A stretch of 64,000 nucleotides of DNA from an uncultured Acetatifactor sp. (lineage in GTDB: Bacteria; Bacillota; Clostridia; Lachnospirales; Lachnospiraceae). Positions 15,976-25,282 of this stretch are shown one piece after another. The notes under the pieces were generated by a model, which saw nothing but the letters and a program-made list of their open reading frames with translations, was not told where the DNA came from and made no database searches. The number at the start of each line of letters is the position of its first letter. The first letter of the stretch is position 1. Position numbers and translations under genes: made by a program. The stretch covers positions 94,057 through 158,056 of the forward strand of contig CALWRA010000004.1 of the NCBI GenBank assembly GCA_944383825.1, read 5' to 3'.

Positions 15976-17997
15976 ATGAGAGACAGCTTTAAGGGACTAC
16001 ATTTTGGAACGGACTATTATCCGGAGCACTGGCCCAGAGAACGCTGGGAAACGGATGCCTCTCTTATGAAGGAGATGGGGATTCAGGTGGTAAGGCTGGG
16101 AGAATTTTCCTGGCATAAAATGGAGCCCCGGGAAGGGAAATACGATTTTGGATGGCTGGATGAGGCCATAGCTCTTCTGGGCAGATATGATATTCAGGTG
16201 ATATTGGGCACGCCGACCGCGGCGCCTCCGGCATGGCTTGTCAACAGGCACCCGGAGATTCTTCCCATAGACAGTCAGGGGAGAAGAAGGGGCTTTGGGG
16301 GCCGGCATCATGACTGTCAGTCCAATCCTCTTTACCGGAAATATGTTAAGAATCTTGTGACGGCTATGGCCGTACATTTCTCAGAAAATCCCATTGTGAA
16401 GGGCTGGCAGATTGACAATGAATTCGGAAATGCCCACGGAGATCTGTGTATGTGCGATTCCTGCAGAAAAAGCTTTCAGGAGTGGCTTCAGAAAAAATAC
16501 GGTAGCGTGGAATGCTTCAACGCGGCATGGGGAACGGCTTTCTGGAGCCAGGAGTACAATTCCTTTGAGGAAGTGTTTACGCCCCGGATTACGGTGACCG
16601 GAGAAAATCCCTCCGCAATGCTGGACTGGAAGTGCTTCTGTTCTGACCTGATTGTGGATTTTCAGCAGATACAGATAGACATCATACGCAGATATTGTCC
16701 GGAGCATTTTATTACACATAACTGTATGGGATTTGCGGATAAGGTGAACTACTATGATCTGTCGAAGACGCTTGATTTTGCCAGCCACGACCAGTACCCG
16801 GGAGGCTTTTACGGGAAAATGCCTTTTGAGAATAATGAACTTATGGCGGCAAACCTGGATATGACCCGAAGCTTTAAAAAGCAGCCCTTCTGGATTATGG
16901 AGCAGCAGGCAGGTATGACGGGATGGAACATTATGGGAAGAACTCCAGCGCCGGGGCAGCTGTCGGCATGGGCCGAGCAATGTGTGGCTCACGGGGCGGA
17001 CTGTGTGGTATTTTTCCGCTGGAGAAGCTGCACTGTCGGCACGGAGCAGTACTGGCACGGTATCCTTCCTCATAGCGGCAGGCCGGGCAGGCGCTACGCG
17101 GAACTGAAGGAAATGACGAAGAGACTTTCTCCAATTATGGATGAGCTGTCGGGCAGTATGCCTGATTCCCGTGTTGGCATAGTGTTTTCCTACCGGCAGG
17201 AATATGCTTTCTCCATACAGCCCCATCATCCTGATTTGAATTATGTGAATCAGGTTCTGATGTATTATGGGGAATTATACAAACGCAGCATCCCTGTGGA
17301 CTTTGTGCAGGATACGGATGATTTTTCAAATTACCGTCTGGTGATTGCGCCTCTGCAGTATCTGATGACGAAGGAGCTGGCGGATAAATACTTTGCTTAC
17401 GCAGAAGCAGGCGGCACTTTGGTGCTTACCATGCGTACCGGCGTTAAGGATGAGCATAATATCTGTATGTGCGACAGGGAACTTCCCGGCGTTTTGAGCG
17501 ATCTGTGCGGAATTGAGGTCTCGGATTATGACTGTTTGCGGGACGCGGATGTGCGGGTGACATGGGAAGAAGATCGGGAGAGCGGAGTGTATTATGCCAC
17601 GAAGTGGAGTGACATTATAACGCTGAAGGGCGCCGAGGCGCTGGCCTGTTATAGAGATGAATTTTATGCCGGAACACCTTGCGTCACAGAGAACGCTTAC
17701 GGAATGGGAAGAGTATTTTACATCGGCACGGAGCCTTCCGAGAAACTGCTGGAGGCTGTCATGGACAGGGCTGCGGTGTCTGCAGGGATACGGAGTATCG
17801 GCAGAAAAGATCCCGGTGTGGAGCTTTCCAGGCGGAAAAAGGATGGGAAGGTATGGATTTTTGCACTGAACCTTACAGGCCGGCCTGCGGGATATGAAAT
17901 CGGGGAGCAACAGAAATGGAAGCTGGCACTGGGTGGACAGAAAGGAATGCTGCAGCCCTTTGAGCTGCATATATATCAGGGAGAAGAGGGGGAATAA
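15976..17997 (+). CDS. beta-galactosidase, GH42
   Basis: A 673-residue GH42 enzyme. It starts with LHFGTDYYPEHWPRERWETD; residues to about 390 are the TIM barrel with the acid/base Glu in GWQIDNEFGN (about 150) and the nucleophile Glu in PFWIMEQQAGMTGWN (about 306). A cysteine cluster CMCDSCR with a further Cys at DCQSN suggests the family's zinc site. The middle trimerisation domain (about 395-600) and a short C-terminal beta domain follow. It hydrolyses terminal beta-galactosides in the cytoplasm (no signal peptide). It is 34 bases after the GH3 gene and may share its transcript. Confidence 0.92.
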   Translation: MRDSFKGLHFGTDYYPEHWPRERWETDASLMKEMGIQVVRLGEFSWHKMEPREGKYDFGWLDEAIALLGRYDIQVILGTPTAAPPAWLVNRHPEILPIDSQGRRRGFGGRHHDCQSNPLYRKYVKNLVTAMAVHFSENPIVKGWQIDNEFGNAHGDLCMCDSCRKSFQEWLQKKYGSVECFNAAWGTAFWSQEYNSFEEVFTPRITVTGENPSAMLDWKCFCSDLIVDFQQIQIDIIRRYCPEHFITHNCMGFADKVNYYDLSKTLDFASHDQYPGGFYGKMPFENNELMAANLDMTRSFKKQPFWIMEQQAGMTGWNIMGRTPAPGQLSAWAEQCVAHGADCVVFFRWRSCTVGTEQYWHGILPHSGRPGRRYAELKEMTKRLSPIMDELSGSMPDSRVGIVFSYRQEYAFSIQPHHPDLNYVNQVLMYYGELYKRSIPVDFVQDTDDFSNYRLVIAPLQYLMTKELADKYFAYAEAGGTLVLTMRTGVKDEHNICMCDRELPGVLSDLCGIEVSDYDCLRDADVRVTWEEDRESGVYYATKWSDIITLKGAEALACYRDEFYAGTPCVTENAYGMGRVFYIGTEPSEKLLEAVMDRAAVSAGIRSIGRKDPGVELSRRKKDGKVWIFALNLTGRPAGYEIGEQQKWKLALGGQKGMLQPFELHIYQGEEGE

Positions 17998-17998
17998 A

Positions 17999-18844
17999 AT
18001 GGATAAGCAAAGCAGAATAGCAGTTTTGATAGATGCGGAGAATGTGTCTAAAAGATACGCCAAGCTGATTATGGACGAGGTGAATGATGATGGTATTGCA
18101 ACGTACAAGCGGATTTACGGAGATTTCACCAATCCCAGCGTTTCCGCCTGGCAGGAGAAGGTAAGGGAGTTTGCACTGACTCCCATATTTCAGTTTAATT
18201 ATACCCGGGGAAAAAATGCATCGGATGCGGCTCTGATTATCGATGCCATGGATATTTTGTATTCCGGGAAGGTGGATGGATTCTGTCTGGTCACCTCCGA
18301 CAGCGACTTTACGAAGCTTGCCATAAGGCTGCGTGAGGCGGGAATGACTGTGATCGGAATGGGAGAGCAGAAAACGCCCAATTCGCTGGTATCTGCCTGC
18401 GAGAAATTCAAGTATCTGGATCTGCTTTATCAGGAGAATGAGGAATCGGAGGAGGAAGGAGAGGAAACCAACCTTCTTCAGGAGGATACAGTCGGCGATC
18501 AGGAAAAGGGGAATCCTCAAAAGAATGGCTTGTCCAGAAATGGCTCCGGTGCAAAGCATGAGACAAGGGAGGAGGAGCTTTCCTTTGTGACAGCCATTCC
18601 CACGATGAAAGAAATCGGCGCCGAAATCAGATCTATAATCGATCTGAAATCCGGCGACGATGGCTGGGTGGATCTCTCGGAAATTGGTGTGTCCCTCTCA
18701 AGGAGGGTACCCGGGTTTGACCCCAGAAATTATAAATATACCAAGCTCAGCAAGCTGATCAAGGGCTTTGCATTTGTGGAGACCAAGGAAGTGCGGAATC
18801 CCAATAATAAACTTCTGAAAAGCATTTATGTACGAATCAGATAG
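17999..18844 (+). CDS. NYN-domain putative RNase with C-terminal OST-HTH/LOTUS domain
   Basis: A 281-residue protein. Residues 7-145 are a NYN (PIN-like) domain with the acidic residues in [22 protein letters not shown] and [12 protein letters not shown], which would bind the metal for RNA cleavage. A charged linker of about 50 residues follows. Residues about 200-281 are an OST-HTH (LOTUS) module, with the pattern [17 protein letters not shown] and [18 protein letters not shown], thought to bind RNA. The usual wording is LabA/DUF88. ATG 17999 follows GAGGGGG and a TAA of the GH42 gene. Its 3' end overlaps the convergent chemoreceptor gene by 8 bases. The RNA target is unknown. Confidence 0.85.
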   Translation: MDKQSRIAVLIDAENVSKRYAKLIMDEVNDDGIATYKRIYGDFTNPSVSAWQEKVREFALTPIFQFNYTRGKNASDAALIIDAMDILYSGKVDGFCLVTSDSDFTKLAIRLREAGMTVIGMGEQKTPNSLVSACEKFKYLDLLYQENEESEEEGEETNLLQEDTVGDQEKGNPQKNGLSRNGSGAKHETREEELSFVTAIPTMKEIGAEIRSIIDLKSGDDGWVDLSEIGVSLSRRVPGFDPRNYKYTKLSKLIKGFAFVETKEVRNPNNKLLKSIYVRIR

Positions 18845-20195
18845 CTTTTGCTTCGGCTGCTTCCTGCACCAGCTGCACCGCGCTGTCCAGCTTTTTGAGG
18901 AGAGAAGCTGAAAGAGATTCGGCCTCAGAGTAAAGGGACGCTGCCTTTCGCGAATCATGCTTCTTTATGGCGGCCAGGGTATTATCACCAATGGAATGAA
19001 ATCTTTTGTGATCCGCTCCGATCTCCTTCCAGAGCGGAGCCAACTTTCCGCTCTCCGTATAGAAAACTCTGTAAAAGTGGCCGAAAGCGCACCGGTCGCT
19101 GTTGGTTTGGAGAGGAGAGACGGTCATGGTATCAACCATGCCGTGAAGCTTCTGGGTCCATATGATATGGGCCTTTTTTGCTTTTTCTATGGTGTCTGTA
19201 AATTCCGAAGGGGTTATTTTTCTGCCCCCCACGTACAGATTTGCATACATCTGACGGGTGATTTGGGACAGGGTTTCGTCTATCTGCTCCACGGAAACGG
19301 CGCATTCCGTGTTGGAACGGGTATATTCTGCTACCTGTTCGGCCACGTCGTTGAGATGCTGTGCGTCCTGGCTGCTCTGGGACATGGCGCTGTTGATTTC
19401 TTCTGTGGATTTTGTGATGTCCTGTATGGACTCGTTAATGCTGTCAACTTCTTTCACCACAGAGTGAAGCATGGAAATATTGTCTGTTACGGAAGAGTGT
19501 ACCACTTCCAGTTTTTGCCCCATGGCGTCGGTGGTGCTCAGGGACTTTGCAAGAGAGGCTTTGCTTTGGGAAGCGGCATCCTTGATCTGCGCCATGAACA
19601 CCTGCATATTTTTCAGATACAGCTTGGTATCGTCGGCAAGCTTTCTGACCTCCTCGGCCACAACGGCAAATCCCTTGCCCTGCTCGCCGGCCCTTGCAGC
19701 CTCTATGGAGGCATTGAGGGCAAGCAGGTTGGTCTGGGAAGCGATTCCCTGTACATTTTCTACCACCTTGTCTATTTCCGCGGTGAGATCTACCAGCTTT
19801 GTGATGCTGATACGCATATCCTGGGAGTCCTTCAGAACCTCATCTTTCAGTTCTGAAGCCTCATCCAGGAGAAGCTTGCTGTCGGAGTTTTTTTGAGCCA
19901 GAAGCTGGGCAGTCTGCGTGACTGCGCAAAGCGTCTGCGCCGCTGTGCTTACCGAGTGATTGACTTGATTCATACTTGCCGTGGTTTGTTCAATAATGGC
20001 CAGATTTTCCTGACTGATGTCCTGCATTGCCTGTGTGCAGTCCGAAAGCTCGCTTGATAAAAAGCGAAGCTGTACGTCAAAGCTGCTGAGTCCGCTGACA
20101 GCGTCCAGTAATTTGCCTGTTTCCAGGGAAATATTGTCAAGAGCCGGACAGTCCGGTTTAGTGATTGCTGCTTTTTTCTTCATTTTTAATACCAT
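18837..20195 (-). CDS. soluble methyl-accepting chemotaxis protein with CZB zinc-binding domain
   Basis: A 452-residue chemoreceptor without any membrane helix. The signalling hairpin tip [18 protein letters not shown] and [16 protein letters not shown] are clear. Heptad-rich helices flank it. The C-terminal about 110 residues form a chemoreceptor zinc-binding (CZB) domain: His in [17 protein letters not shown], and the HKRFH pair supply the zinc ligands. CZB receptors elsewhere respond to zinc or hypochlorous acid and localise in the cytoplasm. The start at 20195 is taken because AGAGGAG lies 6 bases upstream; longer in-frame starts lack a ribosome site. It signals to CheA, showing that the organism is motile. 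Confidence 0.9.
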   Translation of the reverse strand: MVLKMKKKAAITKPDCPALDNISLETGKLLDAVSGLSSFDVQLRFLSSELSDCTQAMQDISQENLAIIEQTTASMNQVNHSVSTAAQTLCAVTQTAQLLAQKNSDSKLLLDEASELKDEVLKDSQDMRISITKLVDLTAEIDKVVENVQGIASQTNLLALNASIEAARAGEQGKGFAVVAEEVRKLADDTKLYLKNMQVFMAQIKDAASQSKASLAKSLSTTDAMGQKLEVVHSSVTDNISMLHSVVKEVDSINESIQDITKSTEEINSAMSQSSQDAQHLNDVAEQVAEYTRSNTECAVSVEQIDETLSQITRQMYANLYVGGRKITPSEFTDTIEKAKKAHIIWTQKLHGMVDTMTVSPLQTNSDRCAFGHFYRVFYTESGKLAPLWKEIGADHKRFHSIGDNTLAAIKKHDSRKAASLYSEAESLSASLLKKLDSAVQLVQEAAEAKAI

Positions 20196-20436
20196 AATAA
20201 TCTCCTCTAAAAAATATATCATGTCTGTGATATTGAACTCATTATAAAAATACATTATTAAAATAATATTAGAGTATGAAATTATATTAGCATAAATTCT
20301 AAAAAAAATATATAAGAATAATTAAAAATTAAGAATAAATACTATTTTTATTTTTTTCTGCAGTATATAGAGAAAAATATGATTGAAAAACAGCAAATTA
20401 ATGCAGTCATTGAAAATACGCCTGGTTTAAGAGATG

Positions 20437-20470
20437 CAAAAAAGCGGCTTGAATAGATCAAAACCGCTTT
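20437..20470 (-). terminator. terminator of the tRNA-Gly gene
   Basis: On the minus strand, AAAGCGG pairs with CCGCTTT, with an inner TTGA/TCAA pairing, followed by TTTTTTGC. It lies directly after the tRNA. The rest of 20196-20436 is AT-rich upstream DNA of the chemoreceptor gene. Confidence 0.75.
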
Positions 20471-20477
20471 TGCTAAA

Positions 20478-20549
20478 AGCGCGAGACGGGAATCGAACCC
20501 GCGGCCCCCTCCTTGGCAAGGAGGTGCTCCACCGCTGAGCCACTCGCGC
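20478..20549 (-). tRNA. tRNA-Gly (anticodon GCC)
   Basis: The minus strand folds into a full cloverleaf: acceptor GCGCGAG/CTCGCGC, D arm with GCTC, anticodon stem CCTCC/GGAGG around TTGCCAA, and T arm GCGGG-TTCGATT-CCCGT. The anticodon is GCC. The discriminator base is U, typical for glycine. CCA is not encoded and must be added by the CCA enzyme. A terminator follows at once, so it is a single-tRNA unit. Confidence 0.95.
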
Positions 20550-20630
20550 ATTTATAATATTTTGTATTAATGCGAACAATTAGCATTATACTACGTAAAA
20601 ATCCTATTGTCAACCTAAAAAAGAAATTTT

Positions 20631-21683
20631 TCAGGGAGTTGCCCGCGGCCTGCACAACAGACTTTTCAAAAATCCTGTCAATCGCTTTTCCACAAGATAC
20701 CAGGAAATCCGGGAGCAAAGCAGCGACAAAGCCGCAGCCGCAAAAGCCCCTGCCAGAGCGTTGACGGAGAAGGCAGAAAAATCAAAGATCAGACGATCTA
20801 AAAGCATGACGGGATAATAATGAATCAGGTAAACGGAAAAGCTCATGTCTCCCAAACTGACGCTCCATTTCGGCAATTTTATATACAGTCCGATGGTGAA
20901 AAAGCATAGTGTCAGAAGAAAGCCCGGAATTCCCCAGACCAGAGGTCTGCGCAATCCAAGAATATTGATACCGCTCTTGGTCCAGATCAGAGCGGCAAAG
21001 AGGATAACCGCCGCAGCCGCACAGAGGGGAAGAACAAAGGAGCCAAGATGCCTATGGCAGTGCAAACGGTAGATTGCTCCGGCCGCGTAGTAGCAGAGGA
21101 TTCCCAGTATGAATTCCAGCATAATGGGATTGCCGTAAAAAGACAGAGGGACAGAGGGAACCGTCATAACGCCGTTTAAAACCACCCCTGCCGCCAGAAA
21201 ACAACTACAGATAAGTCCACGGTATTTGTGGCTGATATGCAGGGAAATAAAGAATAAAACATAAAAAAACATTTCACAGTTTACGGTCCAGCCGATTCGC
21301 ATCAATGGCTGAAGGACTCCTCCGCCGATGTCGAAGGGAATGAACAGCAGGCTTTTTATAAGAAGGGAGGGATGTGCTTTGGTCTGTTCAAACATTTCCG
21401 GGAAAAGCAAAAGCGCCCACCAGGTCAGGAAAGTCATCATATAATAAAGAGGAAGAATGCGGATCAGACGCTTGCGGAAAAAAAAGTGGGTATCTTTGTG
21501 GGTGGTGAGCATCATCATAAAGCCGCTGATGCAGAAAAAGATATCCACGCCAAAAGCTCCGCAGTTTAAAAAGCGGATATGTTCCAGAATCACAAAAAGA
21601 GAGGCAATGCCTCGAAGAGACTGGATGGCGTCGTAACGATTTTCATGAAAATCTCTGTCTTTTGGAAAGATTTCTGGGGTCAT
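20631..21683 (-). CDS. acyltransferase family 3 membrane protein (OafA-like)
   Basis: A 350-residue protein with about ten membrane helices. Family 3 hallmarks are YDAIQSLRGIASLFVILEHIRF (the catalytic-type RGIA and conserved His), then GVDIFFCISGFMMM, FFRKRLIRILPLYYM and, near the C-terminus, LGDMSFSVYLIHYYPVML. Members O-acylate sugars of cell-surface polysaccharides, or act in peptidoglycan or exopolysaccharide modification. It is alone in its orientation between a tRNA and an ABC transporter gene, so the substrate cannot be read from context. Confidence 0.88.
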   Translation of the reverse strand: MTPEIFPKDRDFHENRYDAIQSLRGIASLFVILEHIRFLNCGAFGVDIFFCISGFMMMLTTHKDTHFFFRKRLIRILPLYYMMTFLTWWALLLFPEMFEQTKAHPSLLIKSLLFIPFDIGGGVLQPLMRIGWTVNCEMFFYVLFFISLHISHKYRGLICSCFLAAGVVLNGVMTVPSVPLSFYGNPIMLEFILGILCYYAAGAIYRLHCHRHLGSFVLPLCAAAAVILFAALIWTKSGINILGLRRPLVWGIPGFLLTLCFFTIGLYIKLPKWSVSLGDMSFSVYLIHYYPVMLLDRLIFDFSAFSVNALAGAFAAAALSLLCSRISWYLVEKRLTGFLKSLLCRPRATP

Positions 21684-21786
21684 AAAGCTTTTTTACCTCC
21701 CGAACATGCCGTCGTTATTTATCTTACCATTTTTGCATGGATTTGAAAACCGGAATTTCGCTGCTTTTGCCTGACGGAAAATTCAC

Positions 21787-21815
21787 TTGCGTAACCCTCC
21801 GTATCATAATAAAAT
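21787..21815 (+). promoter_or_regulatory. promoter of the ABC exporter gene
   Basis: TTGCGT, a 17-base spacer and TAAAAT, 42 bases upstream of the start at 21858. Confidence 0.65.
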
Positions 21816-21857
21816 GATAACAAACACAGAGGAAAGGGAAGGATAGTCGGAGATTTT

Positions 21858-23618
21858 ATGGATACAAAGCAATATACCACCGGGGAGCTGTTCAAACGTT
21901 TTGCTCCTTATTTTAAAAAATATAAAAGAACCTTGATGCTGGATTTATTCTGTGCGGCGCTGACAACCGTGTGCGAGCTGGTGCTGCCATTGATTATGCG
22001 TTACATAACCAATGAGGGCATCAGGGACTTGTCGGCTCTTTCGGTAAAAACCATAGGAGGACTTGGGCTTCTTTATCTGGGACTTCGGATCATGGACTGT
22101 ATCGCCAGCTATTATATGGCGGATATGGGTCATGTTATGGGAGCAAAGATAGAGACGGATATGCGCCGGGATGCCTATAGCCATCTGCAGAAGCTTTCCA
22201 ATACCTATTATAATAATACCAAGGTAGGACAGATTATGGGGCGAATTACCAATGATCTTTTTGATGTGACGGAATTTGCCCATCACTGTCCCGAGGAATT
22301 TTTCATTGCCGGTGTAAAGACGGTGCTTTCCTTTGTAATTCTTGCAGGAATCAATTTTCCCCTAACGTTGATCATTTTCCTGTGCGTGCCTATTATGACA
22401 GTGGTTTGCATGATTCTGAACTTTCGGGTGCGGGGAGCCTTTCGCAAACAGAGAAATCAGATCGGTGAACTGAACGCGCGCATAGAGGACAGCCTTTTGG
22501 GTCACAAGGTGGTGAAGGCCTTTACAAACGAGGAGATGGAAAATACCAAATTTGAGAAGGACAACGGAAAATTTCTGGACATTAAAAAGCTGACCTATCG
22601 GTACATGGCCGCATTCCAGACCACTGTAAAAATGTTTGACGGCATTATGTATCTTCTGGTGCTGGTAGCCGGGGGAATGTTCATGATATGGGGCATGATC
22701 GAGCCGGGAGATCTGGTGGCGTATATGCTTTATGTGACCACTCTGATTGCGACCATCCGAAGGATCATTGAATTCGCCGAGCAGTTTCAGCGAGGAATGA
22801 CGGGAATTGAACGTTTTCTACAGATTGTGGATGCAGATATTGAGATCTTTGACGAGCCCGGCGCCGTGGAGCTGCAGGATCCCAAGGGAGAGATCACGTT
22901 TGAGGATGTAAGCTTCGAGTATCCCGACGACCATAACAGAGTGTTTTCTCATTTGAATCTCAGGGTGAGAGCCGGAGAAAAGGTGGCCATTGTAGGACCA
23001 TCGGGAGGAGGAAAGACTACTCTCTGCAATCTTATTCCCAGGTTTTATGATGTGTCGGAAGGAAGAATCACACTGGATGGGGAAGATATAAAGCATTTTA
23101 CCTTAAAGAGTCTGCGCCGTAATATAGGCATTGTCCAGCAGGATGTTTACCTGTTTTCCGGTACGGTTTTTGAGAATATTGCATATGGCAGGCCGGGTGC
23201 TGGCCGGGAGGATGTCATGGAAGCCGCCCTGCTGGCCGGAGCGCATGAATTTATCATGGGCCTTAAGGATGGATATGATACTTATGTAGGAGAGAGGGGC
23301 GTGAAACTTTCCGGAGGACAGAAGCAGCGTATCAGTATTGCCAGGGTGTTCCTGAAAAATCCTCCCGTTCTGATACTGGATGAAGCCACCTCCGCCCTTG
23401 ACAATGAAAGTGAATTTGAGGTGGCGCAGTCACTGTCAAAATTGTCGGAGGGCAGAACCACGCTTACCATAGCCCACCGGCTTTCCAGTATCCGAAACTC
23501 AGACAGAATTCTCGTTCTGACGGAGGAAGGCATTGTGGAAGAAGGAAATCACGATGAGCTGATTGCCGTAAAAGGATTATATTATCATTTTTATGAGACA
23601 GCCAATGCGCTGAAGTGA
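21858..23618 (+). CDS. ABC exporter half-transporter (membrane and ATPase domains fused)
   Basis: A 586-residue type IV (exporter) ABC protein. Residues about 20-310 form the six-helix membrane domain. From about 340 the nucleotide-binding domain shows Walker A GPSGGGKTTL, the Q-loop in NIGIVQQDVYLFSGTV, signature LSGGQKQRISIARVF, Walker B VLILDEATSALD and the H-loop in IAHRLSSIRN. It is a homodimer-forming or heterodimer-forming exporter for drugs, lipids or peptides. No partner half-transporter is adjacent, so it probably forms a homodimer. The substrate is not readable from sequence. The gene is followed after 12 bases by the beta-CASP gene. Confidence 0.92.
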   Translation: MDTKQYTTGELFKRFAPYFKKYKRTLMLDLFCAALTTVCELVLPLIMRYITNEGIRDLSALSVKTIGGLGLLYLGLRIMDCIASYYMADMGHVMGAKIETDMRRDAYSHLQKLSNTYYNNTKVGQIMGRITNDLFDVTEFAHHCPEEFFIAGVKTVLSFVILAGINFPLTLIIFLCVPIMTVVCMILNFRVRGAFRKQRNQIGELNARIEDSLLGHKVVKAFTNEEMENTKFEKDNGKFLDIKKLTYRYMAAFQTTVKMFDGIMYLLVLVAGGMFMIWGMIEPGDLVAYMLYVTTLIATIRRIIEFAEQFQRGMTGIERFLQIVDADIEIFDEPGAVELQDPKGEITFEDVSFEYPDDHNRVFSHLNLRVRAGEKVAIVGPSGGGKTTLCNLIPRFYDVSEGRITLDGEDIKHFTLKSLRRNIGIVQQDVYLFSGTVFENIAYGRPGAGREDVMEAALLAGAHEFIMGLKDGYDTYVGERGVKLSGGQKQRISIARVFLKNPPVLILDEATSALDNESEFEVAQSLSKLSEGRTTLTIAHRLSSIRNSDRILVLTEEGIVEEGNHDELIAVKGLYYHFYETANALK

Positions 23619-23630
23619 ATGGAGGTATGA

Positions 23631-25229
23631 ATGAAATTAGTTTTTATTGGTGCGGATCATGAGGTTACGGGTAGCTGCCATTATCTTGAGGTGGGGAACA
23701 GGCATATTCTGGTGGATTACGGAATGGAGCAGGGGGTGAATGTATTTGAAAATGCTCATCTGCCGGTTGACGAGGCCATGATAGACTATGTGCTCCTGAC
23801 CCATGCCCATGTGGATCACTCCGGTCTGCTGCCTCTCTTGTACGCAAAGGGCTTCAGGGGACAGGTGTTCGCCACGGATGCAACTGCAGATCTCTGCAGC
23901 ATTATGCTGAGGGACTGCGCCCATATACAGATGATGGAGGCTGAGTGGAAAAACAGAAAGGCCAAGAGAAGCTCCAGAGTGGAGGCCCAGGAACCGCTGT
24001 TTAATATGGAGGACGCAGATGGCATTATTCGGCGCATGATACCCTGCAATTACAATGAAGTGATCCAGGTGTGTGATGAAGTGAAAATACGCTTTACGGA
24101 TATTGGACATTTGCTTGGCTCTGCCAGTATTGAGGTGTGGCTGACGGAGGAAGGCAGAACGAAAAAGGTAGTGTTTTCCGGAGATATTGGCAATAAGAAT
24201 CAGCCTTTAATCCGTGATCCTGCTTTTACGGAAGAGGCGGATTTTGTGGTGATGGAATCCACCTACGGGGACAGGCTGCATCCTGGGGAGAGAGTGGATT
24301 ATGTAAAGGAGCTTGCCGCTGTTTTGAAGGAAACCTTTGACCGGGGCGGTAATGTGGTCATTCCTTCCTTTGCAGTGGGCAGAACCCAGGAAATGCTGTA
24401 TTTTCTGCGAAAGATCAAGGTAGGACGGCTTGTGGAGGGACACGAGAATTTTCCGGTATATGTTGACAGTCCTATGGCGGTGGAGGCCATCGGCATTTTT
24501 CAGGAAAACAGAAGGGAGTGCTTTGACGCTGAGGCTCTGGAGCTTGTGAATGAGGGCATTAATCCTATTGCATTTGCAGATCTGAAGCTTTCCGTTACCA
24601 GCGATGAATCCAAGGAGATTAATTTTAATGAAACTCCGAAGGTGATTATTTCCGCCTCCGGCATGTGTGACGCAGGACGAATCCGCCATCATTTGAAGCA
24701 TAATCTGTGGAGGCCGGAATGTACCGTTTTATTTGTAGGTTATCAGTCCGTGGGGACCCTGGGCAGAAGTCTGGCAGAGGGCGCGGACGAGGTAAGGCTT
24801 TTTGGAGAATCCATTCAGGTGAGAGCACAGATCAGGCAGCTTAGGGGACTGAGCGGCCATGCAGATAAGGAAGGGCTGATCCAGTGGCTCTTGGGCTTTA
24901 AAGAAAAGCCCAGGAAGGTGTTTGTGGTACACGGAGAGGATCAGGTGTGCGTTTCCTTTGCGGAATGCCTGAAGGCCGAATACGGGCAGCGGGCTTACGC
25001 ACCCTACAGCGGCACCGTGTTTAATCTTTTGTCCAACCAGTTTGAGTATGAGGCGGAGCCTGTGACTCGAAAGAAGAAGGAAAAACCTGCTTCGGGAGTA
25101 TACGCCAGACTTCTGGCGGCTGCTCAAAGGCTTCTTGCCCTGGTGAAGAGAAGCGACGGACTGGCTAACAAAGATATGGCAAGATTTGCAGACCAGATTA
25201 ATTCTATCTGTGATAAATGGGAAGTGTAA
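23631..25229 (+). CDS. beta-CASP metallo-beta-lactamase-fold RNA-processing protein
   Basis: A 532-residue MBL-fold protein of the CPSF73-like (YSH1) group. Metal ligands appear in LLTHAHVDHSGLLPLL (HxHxDH, about 58-63), DIGHLLGSAS, VFSGDIGN and RGLSGHADKEGL. The beta-CASP cap is between about 200 and 390, with VIPSFAVGRTQEMLYFL, PVYVDSPMAVEA and IISASGMCDAGRIRHHLK. These proteins cut RNA as endonucleases or 5'-exonucleases. The C-terminal about 70 residues are extra and helical. It lacks the N-terminal KH domains of archaeal homologues and differs from RNase J. Its exact substrate is unknown. Confidence 0.9.
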   Translation: MKLVFIGADHEVTGSCHYLEVGNRHILVDYGMEQGVNVFENAHLPVDEAMIDYVLLTHAHVDHSGLLPLLYAKGFRGQVFATDATADLCSIMLRDCAHIQMMEAEWKNRKAKRSSRVEAQEPLFNMEDADGIIRRMIPCNYNEVIQVCDEVKIRFTDIGHLLGSASIEVWLTEEGRTKKVVFSGDIGNKNQPLIRDPAFTEEADFVVMESTYGDRLHPGERVDYVKELAAVLKETFDRGGNVVIPSFAVGRTQEMLYFLRKIKVGRLVEGHENFPVYVDSPMAVEAIGIFQENRRECFDAEALELVNEGINPIAFADLKLSVTSDESKEINFNETPKVIISASGMCDAGRIRHHLKHNLWRPECTVLFVGYQSVGTLGRSLAEGADEVRLFGESIQVRAQIRQLRGLSGHADKEGLIQWLLGFKEKPRKVFVVHGEDQVCVSFAECLKAEYGQRAYAPYSGTVFNLLSNQFEYEAEPVTRKKKEKPASGVYARLLAAAQRLLALVKRSDGLANKDMARFADQINSICDKWEV

Positions 25230-25282
25230 TTGATATAAATGCGGCGCACGTATGACGACACGTGTGGGAAAAGGAGGAGAAA

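Noticed and set aside
18957..19856. 299-codon plus-strand ORF
   Set aside because: Antisense shadow of the chemoreceptor gene, which has clear motifs and a ribosome site.
20379..20456. 25-codon plus-strand ORF with a sensible-looking composition
   Set aside because: No ribosome site, and its end forms one arm of the tRNA terminator.
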